Assembly: GCA_937925385.1 (NCBI GenBank) | Contig: CALEWN010000018.1 | Coordinates: 1-5,874 of the forward strand | Direction: 5' to 3' | Source of the DNA: an uncultured Senegalimassilia sp. | Lineage (GTDB): Bacteria > Actinomycetota > Coriobacteriia > Coriobacteriales > Eggerthellaceae | Length of the DNA stretch: 5,874 bases | Shown here: positions 1 to 4,485 of the stretch, in pieces | How the letters are laid out: the number at the start of each line of letters is the position of its first letter | Numbering within the stretch: the stretch's first letter is position 1 | Notes under the pieces: model-generated | Told to the model about the DNA's origin: nothing | The model's database searches: none | What the model saw: only the letters and a program-made list of their open reading frames with translations | Translations under genes and position numbers: made by a program

Positions 1-169
1 CATCCTGCATGCCCGCGTCCAGGCTCCCGCCTCACGCCTAACGTATAGGCCACGTGCGACACCGATGAAGCCCTCTCGCGCCGTCTAAGGCGCGGTTGTG
101 CTTCGCCCCCATAGGTTTCCGGCATGCCCGGGCTCTGGCCTTGCAGGGGCATCACTTAGCGTCTGAGCG
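1..169. other. Left-edge stretch without a supported gene
   Basis: No protein family or RNA gene is recognisable here. On the minus strand a frame is open from an ATG at 152-150 to the window edge (beginning MPLQGQSPGMPETYGGEAQ), but it has no Shine-Dalgarno sequence, is arginine- and glycine-rich, and resembles nothing I know, so it is not called as a gene. The stretch holds two short perfect inverted repeats (36-50 and 77-94) and a 9-base direct repeat, GCATGCCCG, at 8-16 and 122-130. It follows the last supported gene of the operon, so it could be a 3' untranslated region or the start of the next gene. Confidence 0.4.
77..94. repeat. Short perfect inverted repeat (possible hairpin)
   Basis: CGCGCC and GGCGCG form a perfect 6-bp stem around the 6-base loop GTCTAA. 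A second smaller one, GCCTA-ACGTA-TAGGC, lies at 36-50. Neither is followed by a T-run on either strand, so they are not convincing intrinsic terminators. They may be an RNA structure or an operator after the operon's last recognised gene, or chance in G+C-rich DNA. Confidence 0.35.
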
Positions 170-403
170 CTATCCGAAGCTCACATATCGCCTGCCGACG
201 CACGTCCAGCCCATCTTCCGGGCCATCCTGAGCGTGTGCGGGCTGACGTGCTCGCGCCGAGCCGCCTCGGCTATCGATTCGTACGCCTTGCCGTCCACGG
301 TCACCGCGAAGTAGCTCACCCGAAGCGGCCCGGACCTCGCGCAGCTGCCGTTGTCGCAGAACGCCCGGCCCCCGCCGTATCTCACGCTGCTGTGGTGCGT
401 CAT
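170..403 (-). CDS. Small phage protein, possible NUMOD1/HTH-like C-terminus
   Basis: This is a 77-residue protein. I chose the ATG at 403-401 because it overlaps the stop of the upstream Lar-like gene in an ATGA junction, as at several other joints in this operon, and has GGTGGTGGAG just before it; an in-frame ATG 24 bases upstream is less likely. The N-terminal half has a Cys pair (C16, C21) and basic residues. The C-terminal half, from about residue 37, reads DGKAYESIAEAARREHVS followed by a second helix and a short GRRYVSF strand. That pattern (aromatic-x-S-I-x-E-A-A, then V-S-x-x-T-L) resembles NUMOD1-type or helix-turn-helix DNA-binding modules often seen in phage proteins. The family match is by eye only. 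A small DNA-binding regulator is a plausible role, but the function is unproven. Confidence 0.65.
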   Translation of the reverse strand: MTHHSSVRYGGGRAFCDNGSCARSGPLRVSYFAVTVDGKAYESIAEAARREHVSPHTLRMARKMGWTCVGRRYVSFG

Positions 404-735
404 TTCTCCACCACCTTCGCGCCGCACGATGGACAGTAATCGAATTCATAAGACGCGAACAACCCTCCGCACGTCGAGCACTTGAAGTGCGGAATCGGCC
501 ACACGTTGCCGAAATCGGAATCCTTCAAGTCGTTGCAGCACGTGCGCTCGGCTCTGGTGTTCCATGCTTCGATGGCCTTGGACCTGCTCATCTGCATGAC
601 ACCGCTCGTGCTGCAACAGGTGCCGCATTTGGCGATGTAATACGCCCTACCGTCGATCTCCGCATCCTCCATGTACGCTTCCCCACCGCAAAACGGGCAG
701 GGCAGCAGTTCGGTCACGTCGTAGCCGCAGCTCAT
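400..735 (-). CDS. Lar-like restriction-alleviation zinc-ribbon protein
   Basis: This is a 111-residue protein. The N-terminal half has the signature of Lar-family phage proteins: LLPCPFCGGEA at residues 10-20 (C13, C16), a second Cys pair at C37 and C40, then the S-x-x-x-A-I-E-A-W-N-T-R-A segment at 50-62. A second zinc ribbon follows near the C-terminus (C86-S-T-C89 and C101-P-S-C104, ending GAKVV). The E. coli Rac-prophage Lar protein alleviates type I restriction by modulating its modification activity; whether this distant relative does the same is inference. The start at 735-733 overlaps the stop of the methyltransferase C-terminal part (ATGA) and follows GGCGGGTGGG. Placement directly after a DNA methyltransferase fits an anti-restriction or DNA-modification role. 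The second ribbon makes it longer than minimal Lar-like proteins, which mostly stop after the WNTR motif. Confidence 0.85.
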   Translation of the reverse strand: MSCGYDVTELLPCPFCGGEAYMEDAEIDGRAYYIAKCGTCCSTSGVMQMSRSKAIEAWNTRAERTCCNDLKDSDFGNVWPIPHFKCSTCGGLFASYEFDYCPSCGAKVVEK

Positions 736-1088
736 GAGATCCCACCCGCCTCGGTCATGGCGATCCTCTCGCCGATGAACCGCATCACGGGCACGGCCAT
801 GCTGTTGCCGATCGCCTTGTATCTCGGGCCATCTGGACATTCCTCGGCCGGCCTGCCGCGATATGGTATCTTCGTCCAATCGTCGGGAAAACCTTGCAGC
901 CGCTCGCACTCGCGCGGCGTGAGCCTCCGCACAATCATGTCTTCTCCTTCCTCGTTGAAAAGCGTCTGGGTGTTGCCTGTGGAGAGGGTGAGCGACACTT
1001 CATCGCTCACCAGCGCTCCTTTGCCACCCCCTGCGCATCCGCAGCGGACGAGCAGCGTGCAAGCGCTCACAGGCGCCCCTCTCTGCAA
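732..1088 (-). CDS. C5-cytosine methyltransferase, C-terminal part (motifs IX-X)
   Basis: This frame holds the missing end of the methyltransferase that begins at 1915. Counted from a TTG at 1088, it is 118 residues. RCGCAGGGKG followed by VSLTLSTGNTQTLF (about 15-44) looks like the end of the target-recognition region of phage-type C5 methyltransferases. RRLTPRECERLQGFPD (54-69) is motif IX and the GNSMAVPV segment (94-101) is motif X, which completes the AdoMet-binding fold. The frame is open from a stop near 1142, so the true junction with the N-terminal part lies somewhere between about 1140 and 1067. The TTG has no good ribosome binding site and is probably not a real start. A better internal start is the ATG at 938-936, behind AAGGAG at 949-944, which would give a 68-residue protein with motifs IX and X only. 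On its own this part lacks the catalytic Cys and cannot be an enzyme. Confidence 0.8.
   Translation of the reverse strand: MQRGAPVSACTLLVRCGCAGGGKGALVSDEVSLTLSTGNTQTLFNEEGEDMIVRRLTPRECERLQGFPDDWTKIPYRGRPAEECPDGPRYKAIGNSMAVPVMRFIGERIAMTEAGGIS
944..949 (-). promoter_or_regulatory. Strong internal Shine-Dalgarno before ATG at 938
   Basis: AAGGAG sits 5 bases upstream of an in-frame ATG at 938-936 inside the methyltransferase C-terminal frame. It would start translation exactly before motif IX. The bases also encode Glu-Glu-Gly-Glu-Asp, so the match may be a by-product of coding. It matters because the gene is split upstream and this site could allow separate translation of the C-terminal part. 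Confidence 0.35.
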
Positions 1089-1915
1089 TCGCCCACCATG
1101 TGCGGGTGATTCGCCAGGATGGTGTAGGCTGGGTCTCCCTCATCGCCGACTCCCAGCCCCGTGCCGCGCCCGAGCCTCTTGTCGCGCGTTGCTACCTGCT
1201 CGTTGATGGGGAACACGGCGGGGTTGTGCCAATCGGCGGTAAGGGTTGGGGACTGCTCAGGCTCCGCGCCTACTCCTCCTGCGCCTGCTCCTTGGTGGTA
1301 CTTGAAGCCTGCGCTACGAGGGCTTCTTCCAGCATTTTTGGCAAGGCTCTCCCTCTTTTCCGCGCTCGATTCAAGATTCCCTCGCATGCTCTCCGGCTCA
1401 ATGAGTACGCCGACGGGGGGGCAGGCTCCAATATGTCCGACAAGAAAGAGACGGCGGCGTCTTTGGGCCACTCCGAAGAACTGCGCATCGAGTATGCGCC
1501 ACGCCAGACCGTACCCGAGCTTGTCCATTTCGGACAGGAGCTGTCGTAAAGCCTCCCCATTCTCGCTTGAGAGCGCTCCCGGGACGTTTTCCCAAAGAAA
1601 CCATCGAGGACGTATCTCACGTACCGCTCGAATGTACTCGAACATGAGTCCTGATTCACCTTGCAACCCCTCACGTTTGCCCGCGATCGAGAAGGACTGG
1701 CACGGGCTTCCGCCGACGACCAGATCCACCTTGTTGCGGTATTTCTTCCAGTTCATCTTGGTGACGTCGCCGACGTTCGGAACCTCCGGGTACCGCTCGG
1801 CCAACACTGCGCTGGGGAACTCGTCGAACTCGGCGAAGCACACAGGCTCCCAGCCCAGCGGTTCCCATGCCACGGTAGCGGCCTCTATGCCACTGAAAAG
1901 CGAGACGTACTTCAT
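1067..1915 (-). CDS. Phage C5-cytosine DNA methyltransferase, N-terminal part (motifs I-VIII)
   Basis: This encodes 282 residues of a DNA (cytosine-5) methyltransferase, which transfers a methyl group from S-adenosylmethionine to C5 of cytosine in a specific site. Motif I is FSGIEAA at 7-13, a phage-type variant of the usual FxGxG. Motif IV is GGSPCQSF at 68-75, with catalytic C72. Motif VI is ENV at 109-111, and motif VIII is QRRRRLFLVG at 151-160. The target-recognition region runs from about 165 to the end and is broken off by a TGA at 1069-1067. Motifs IX and X continue in the -1 frame (732-1088). The start at 1915-1913 overlaps the stop of the preceding small gene in an ATGA junction. 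Sampled 60-base rows of this gene are 55-60% G+C, lower than in the replication genes. It may protect phage DNA from host restriction. Alone, this fragment should be inactive unless complemented by the C-terminal part. Confidence 0.88.
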   Translation of the reverse strand: MKYVSLFSGIEAATVAWEPLGWEPVCFAEFDEFPSAVLAERYPEVPNVGDVTKMNWKKYRNKVDLVVGGSPCQSFSIAGKREGLQGESGLMFEYIRAVREIRPRWFLWENVPGALSSENGEALRQLLSEMDKLGYGLAWRILDAQFFGVAQRRRRLFLVGHIGACPPVGVLIEPESMRGNLESSAEKRESLAKNAGRSPRSAGFKYHQGAGAGGVGAEPEQSPTLTADWHNPAVFPINEQVATRDKRLGRGTGLGVGDEGDPAYTILANHPHMVGDCREGRL

Positions 1916-2127
1916 GCAACCACCCCAGCGAGACACCCGGGAAACCGGCCGCACAGGTCGAGCACGGTCCCGTCCTCCAGCAGCGCGAAGCACTGGTAGC
2001 TGTCGTCGGTCAGCGACTCGACGATCGAGAGCGCCTCGTCCTCGTCGTCGGTCTTGGCAAGCAGGATGCCCTGACGGTAGGCGCTGGCGTAGCTTTGGCA
2101 CAGCGAGCGTTCGTAGATGCGTATCAT
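1912..2127 (-). CDS. Small phage protein of unknown function
   Basis: This is a 71-residue protein I do not recognise. I chose the ATG at 2127-2125 rather than one 18 bases upstream, because AAGGGAG lies at a normal distance before it and the upstream ATG overlaps that same purine tract. The sequence has an acidic centre (KTDDEDEALSIVESLTDD, about 25-42) followed by a beta-like segment, CFALLEDGTVLDLCGRFPG. It has no signal peptide or membrane segment. Its stop overlaps the methyltransferase start by 4 bases, so the two are probably translationally coupled. It could be a small accessory factor, but nothing in the sequence shows a role. Confidence 0.7.
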   Translation of the reverse strand: MIRIYERSLCQSYASAYRQGILLAKTDDEDEALSIVESLTDDSYQCFALLEDGTVLDLCGRFPGCLAGVVA

Positions 2128-2155
2128 TGCTTCTCTCCCTTCCATCTCTTCGAGA

Positions 2156-2181
2156 GCCCGAGCCGGCCGGGAAGCTCGGGC
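2156..2181. repeat. Perfect 8-bp inverted repeat just after the HNH gene
   Basis: GCCCGAGC (2156-2163) and GCTCGGGC (2174-2181) are exact inverse complements around a 10-base loop. On the transcribed minus strand the hairpin begins 1 base after the HNH stop codon and ends about 29 bases before the ATG of the next gene. No T-run follows, so a classical intrinsic terminator is not supported. It could be a partial terminator, an RNA-processing or mRNA-stabilising hairpin, or a protein-binding site. It lies in the longest gap of this otherwise tightly overlapped operon. Confidence 0.55.
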
Positions 2182-2182
2182 C

Positions 2183-2488
2183 TCATGGGAGCACCACCGG
2201 CTCCCAGCCCGGCATCGACAGCGCCGCCTCGTGCTTGCACGGCGCGTCGGTGCGCAGCCACTCCCACCAGCCCTCGCCGTCCGGCCTCAGGTGCAGCGAG
2301 TGGGCGTGCAGCAGCCCGTGGCACCCTCCGGCGTTGCCGAAGCCGCACACGGCCACGGTCGGGCCGTCAGCGCCGCCCTGGCTCCTCGGCACGATGTGGT
2401 GCCGCTCGGACGCCGGCCGGCCGCAGAACGCGCACCACGGCGCCTCGATGCTCGGCAGGGCCATCATGGCCTCCTGGTAGCGGTTCAC
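2183..2488 (-). CDS. HNH endonuclease
   Basis: This is a 101-residue protein with an HNH nuclease core. It has a first Cys pair C19-A-F-C22, then ERHHIVPRSQGG at 28-39 (the H-H-I-x-P-R-S-x-G-G signature with metal- and catalysis-linked His30 and His31). C48 and C56-H57 in the GNAGGCHGLLH segment (51-61) complete the zinc-bound beta-beta-alpha metal fold. The C-terminal 40 residues are a family-specific tail rich in Trp. Translation starts at a GTG (2488-2486) that overlaps the stop of the 49-residue gene as GTGA, with a purine-rich AGGGAGGGG upstream. HNH proteins of this size in phage early regions may be homing-like nickases, recombination nucleases or packaging partners. No terminase gene is visible nearby, so a recombination or self-spreading role is more likely here, but this is inference. 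Confidence 0.85.
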   Translation of the reverse strand: MNRYQEAMMALPSIEAPWCAFCGRPASERHHIVPRSQGGADGPTVAVCGFGNAGGCHGLLHAHSLHLRPDGEGWWEWLRTDAPCKHEAALSMPGWEPVVLP

Positions 2489-2634
2489 GGCCTCGCCCCT
2501 CCCTCGACGGGGGGCAGCTCCACGGACACGTAGCGGCCGTGGATGCCCGCCTCGCTGTCGGCCAGCTTCGGCGGCATGTACACCACCCAGGAGTCGGCCT
2601 TCCAGGCCGCGTAGCGCAGGTCGTCCGCCGTCAT
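2485..2634 (-). CDS. 49-residue hypothetical phage protein
   Basis: This very small gene starts at the ATG at 2634-2632, which overlaps the helicase-loader stop codon (ATGA) and has a full AGGAGG at 2648-2643, 8 bases upstream. The downstream HNH gene overlaps its stop in turn. Overlaps at both ends plus a canonical ribosome binding site argue that it is real. The protein begins MTADDLRYAAWKADSW and ends in a segment rich in Pro and Gly. It has no Cys pairs, membrane segment or motif I recognise. The same frame stays open upstream inside the loader gene, but that extension is arginine-rich and only a shadow. Confidence 0.65.
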   Translation of the reverse strand: MTADDLRYAAWKADSWVVYMPPKLADSEAGIHGRYVSVELPPVEGGARP

Positions 2635-3293
2635 CGCGCCAGCCTCCTGTCCGCGCCGCCGATGCGCACCTGCCGCGCGTCCGCCAGGCGGCTGACGATG
2701 GACTTTGCCGTCGCCTCGTCCCCGCCCGCCGAGAGCTTGGCGAACAGGCTGGCGGAGTCGTCGTTGGTCGTGTAGACCGTCGGGCGCATCGCCTGGTAGC
2801 GGCCGTCGATGACGGCGTACATCATGGCCAGGGCGAACGGCGTGACGTTCTCCTTGCCCAGGTCGTCGACCACGAGCAGCGGCACGTTGCGCCACCGCGC
2901 CACGGCCTGCCGCTCGCTGCCCGGCCCGGAGTACGTGGCCTTGACCTCGGCCAGGATGCCCGTCATCGTGGCGAACTCGCCGCGCATGGAACCTGCCAGC
3001 GCCATGAGCGCGGCGCACGCCTGGGTGGTCTTGCCGGTGCCGTTGGGCCCCTTGAGCATGAGGCTGTCGGCCGACCCGGCGGCAACATCCGCCGCCCAGC
3101 GCCTCACCGGCTCGCAGGCGTCGGCCAGGCTCGCCTCCCGGTACCGGGCAGGGATTCCCGCCTGCCGGATTCGCCGCTCGGCGGCGTAGCGCCGCTCGGC
3201 GGCCTCGATCTCGCGGGCCTTCGCGTCGGCCTTGGCCCTCACTTCGGCCGAGGGAAGCTCAAAACGCGGAAGCATAGACGCCAGCGTCTGCAT
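2631..3293 (-). CDS. DnaC-like helicase-loader ATPase
   Basis: This is a 220-residue AAA+ protein of the DnaC/IstB type, which delivers replicative helicase to the phage origin. After an alpha-helical, charged N-terminus (about 15-45) comes GIPARYREASL (46-56), a typical lead-in to the DnaC ATPase domain. Walker A is GPNGTGKT at 82-89, Walker B is LLVVDDLGKE at 139-148, and PTVYTTND at 171-178 is the sensor-1 region. The C-terminal SRLADARQVRI contains the basic segment expected for the arginine finger. I prefer the ATG at 3293-3291, preceded by AAGGGGG; an in-frame ATG at 3311 would add six residues (MRRGPT). Either start overlaps the initiator gene's end, by 35 or 53 bases, so the two are probably coupled. 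Initiator followed by loader matches lambda O-P logic. Confidence 0.9.
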   Translation of the reverse strand: MQTLASMLPRFELPSAEVRAKADAKAREIEAAERRYAAERRIRQAGIPARYREASLADACEPVRRWAADVAAGSADSLMLKGPNGTGKTTQACAALMALAGSMRGEFATMTGILAEVKATYSGPGSERQAVARWRNVPLLVVDDLGKENVTPFALAMMYAVIDGRYQAMRPTVYTTNDDSASLFAKLSAGGDEATAKSIVSRLADARQVRIGGADRRLAR

Positions 3294-4059
3294 GGTCGGC
3301 CCCCTTCTCATTCAGGTAGCTCTCGAACTTCTCGCCGAACAGCGTCTCCGGCCGGATGTGCTGCGCCATGCGCTTCGAGCCGCGCCACTCGTCGCGTTTG
3401 CGGCGCACGACGGCCCTGGCGTCGTCGACGGTGCGCCCGGCGTCGAACATGCGGCGAAGGTCGAGCGCCAGCCTCCCACCGCCGCCCCAGCGGTAGTCGC
3501 TGCCGGTCTCGGCGTTGAACGCGTCGATGCATCCGGCGGCGAACTCCGCGAAGGCGTTGGCCTCCGGGTCGTCCTCTGGAAAGAACGCGTCCTCTTGGTT
3601 TGGTTTGGCTTGGTTTTCTCTGGTTTGTACTGGATTGGCTTGTACTGTATTTGATTGGTTTATATAAGCACTGGTTTCCGAAACCTCGAAACCAGTTTCC
3701 GAAACCGGTTTATCCTTGGTTTCCGAAACCTCGAAACCAGTTTCCGGCTTTGGTTTTGCCCTGGTTTTCGGTTTCGCGGAACCGGTTTCCGCGTTGCCGC
3801 CGCCGTTGGTTTTAGCCTGCTGCTTCTCCGCTTTCGGCGGCCTGCCGCCCTTCGATGCGCTCGCCCTCTTGGTCAGCGAGTTGTCCACGTCCTCGCGGAT
3901 TGCCGTGAACAGCGCGGCCATGAGCGGCGAATCGAACTCCGGCTCCTCGCCGAGCGAGCCGTAGCGGACTATCGCCAGCGCGAACTCGGCCTGGTTCTCG
4001 TCCGGCAGGGCCTCCATGACCTCGCCGAACTTCTCGAACCACGTGAACGACCTCGCCAT
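3259..4059 (-). CDS. DnaD-like phage replication initiator with internal repeats
   Basis: This is a 266-residue protein. Residues 1-60 (SFTWFEKFGEVMEALPDENQAEF...) match the pattern of DUF6291 N-terminal domains. Residues about 175-250 match the phage-type C-terminal replication domain: IDAFNAETGSDYRW, then RPETLFGEKFESYLN at 236-250, seen in DnaD-like initiators. Between them is a low-complexity linker with a basic GGRPPK patch (71-76), then three 15-residue repeats starting at E91, E106 and E121 (ETGFEVSET in the last two), then an Asn/Gln-rich stretch (134-156). The linker DNA is an iteron array beside a low-G+C stretch, so the gene probably contains the phage origin. A very strong ribosome binding site (AAAGGAGGTG) supports the start and suggests high expression. 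The role, inferred from domains and neighbours, is to bind the origin and recruit the helicase loader encoded next. Confidence 0.87.
   Translation of the reverse strand: MARSFTWFEKFGEVMEALPDENQAEFALAIVRYGSLGEEPEFDSPLMAALFTAIREDVDNSLTKRASASKGGRPPKAEKQQAKTNGGGNAETGSAKPKTRAKPKPETGFEVSETKDKPVSETGFEVSETSAYINQSNTVQANPVQTRENQAKPNQEDAFFPEDDPEANAFAEFAAGCIDAFNAETGSDYRWGGGGRLALDLRRMFDAGRTVDDARAVVRRKRDEWRGSKRMAQHIRPETLFGEKFESYLNEKGADHADAGVYASAF
3593..3669 (+). other. G/T-rich low-G+C stretch with two-tier G-quadruplex motif
   Basis: Bases 3601-3660 count 31 T, 18 G, 6 C and 5 A on the plus strand: 40% G+C and 82% G+T, in a region otherwise near 67% or more G+C. GGTTTGGTTTGGCTTGG at 3597-3613 has four GG pairs exactly 5 bases apart, a two-quartet G-quadruplex pattern. 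TTTATATAAG at 3659-3668 is the weakest-melting point, right next to the iterons. On the minus strand the stretch encodes the Asn/Gln-rich linker of the initiator, which accounts for part of the bias. Confidence 0.6.
3672..3791. repeat. Six phased iterons / 45-base tandem repeat
   Basis: A 30-base sequence at 3672-3701 recurs identically at 3717-3746, 45 bases on, and a diverged third unit extends to about 3791. Each 45-base unit carries two TTTCCG cores. The T-runs begin at 3675, 3696, 3720, 3741, 3765 (degenerate, TTTTCG) and 3786, giving spacings of 21, 24, 21, 24 and 21 bases. The best copies are the near-palindrome GGTTTC-C-GAAACC at 3673-3685 and 3718-3730, with a close copy at 3695-3706. 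A larger inverted repeat, ACTGGTTTC/GAAACCAGT, spans 3670-3696 with a 9-base loop. The spacing is close to two helical turns, so sites face one side of the helix, as expected for an initiator-binding array. The repeats also encode three 15-residue protein repeats. Confidence 0.85.
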
Positions 4060-4063
4060 GTCG

Positions 4064-4073
4064 CACCTCCTTT
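4064..4073 (-). promoter_or_regulatory. Near-perfect ribosome binding site of the initiator gene
   Basis: AAAGGAGGTG overlaps the last bases of the ssb stop codon and lies 4 bases from the initiator ATG at 4059 (6 bases from the end of GGAGG). It is the best match to the anti-Shine-Dalgarno sequence in this window. It fixes the initiator start and suggests this protein is made at a higher rate than its coupled neighbours. Confidence 0.8.
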
Positions 4074-4482
4074 AGAACGGGATATCCTCGTCGTAGACCT
4101 GCTCGGCCGCGTCGAGCGCCGGCGCGGTGTGCAGGTCCTGCACAGCTCCGCCATGCTTGCTGGACATGAACTCGATCTCGTCCACGATGACCTCAAGCTT
4201 GCTGCGGCGCTGGCCGTCCCTCTCCCAGGAGCTGTAGCTCAGCTTTCCCTCGATGGCCACCTTCGTGCCCTTCGTGAGGTATGGCTGCAGCTTCTCGGCG
4301 CGGGTGCCGAACATGGTGCAGTCGACGAAGTTCGGGTAGTCCTCCCATTCGCCGGTCTTCTGGTTCTTGCGGCGGTCGTTGACCGCGACGCCCATGCCCA
4401 GCATGGACGTTCCGCTCTGCGTGCTGCGCAGCTCGGCGTCACGCGTCAGATTGCCGCTAATCATCACTCTGTTGATGCTCAT
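4072..4482 (-). CDS. Single-stranded DNA-binding protein
   Basis: This is a 136-residue SSB, close to the usual size for small phage versions. It binds and protects single-stranded DNA during replication and recombination. Residues 1 to about 110 form the OB-fold: MSINRVMISGNLTRDAELR at the start, FVDCTMFGTRAEKLQPYLTKG in the middle (52-72), and VAIEGKLSYSSWERDGQRR (75-93). A short linker leads to the acidic tip DEDIPF, the classical SSB tail that recruits partner proteins. The start at 4482 follows GGAAGGA and lies 3 bases after the preceding stop. Its position between the annealing proteins and the initiator suits it to serve both. Confidence 0.95.
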   Translation of the reverse strand: MSINRVMISGNLTRDAELRSTQSGTSMLGMGVAVNDRRKNQKTGEWEDYPNFVDCTMFGTRAEKLQPYLTKGTKVAIEGKLSYSSWERDGQRRSKLEVIVDEIEFMSSKHGGAVQDLHTAPALDAAEQVYDEDIPF

Positions 4483-4485
4483 GTA

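Larger units (their letters stand above)
3593..3791. other. Candidate phage replication origin inside initiator gene
   Basis: This interval combines an iteron array (3672-3791) with a flanking G/T-rich, low-G+C stretch (3593-3669) that could act as the DNA-unwinding element. It lies within the linker of the initiator gene and next to the helicase-loader gene. In lambdoid phages the origin lies inside gene O, with iterons bound by O and an adjacent AT-rich segment, so the layout is the same. Origin activity is inferred from architecture, not shown by the sequence. Confidence 0.6.

Noticed and set aside
77..94. Intrinsic terminator at the operon end
   Set aside because: The 6-bp stem is not followed by a T-run on either strand.
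1..169. tRNA or other structured RNA at the left edge
   Set aside because: I found no cloverleaf, no T-loop consensus and no CCA-like end; only two short hairpins are present.
1067..1090. Canonical programmed -1 frameshift site
   Set aside because: The minus-strand sequence GAG GGG CGC does not form an X-XXY-YYZ slippery heptamer. Only single-site slippage on GGG is possible, and no strong downstream structure was recognised by eye.
487..1206. A 239-codon plus-strand frame opposite the Lar-like gene and methyltransferase end
   Set aside because: It has no ribosome binding site or recognisable domain, and the opposite strand carries two well-defined families.
1161..2480. A 439-codon open frame on the plus strand
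   Set aside because: It lies opposite the methyltransferase and HNH genes, is rich in Arg, Ser and Pro, contains no family motif, and ignores the clear gene boundaries on the minus strand. It is a by-product of high G+C.
3672..3791. CRISPR-like direct repeats
   Set aside because: Units are tandem at 45 bases with related sequence in the gaps rather than unique spacers, and they are in frame inside a protein gene.
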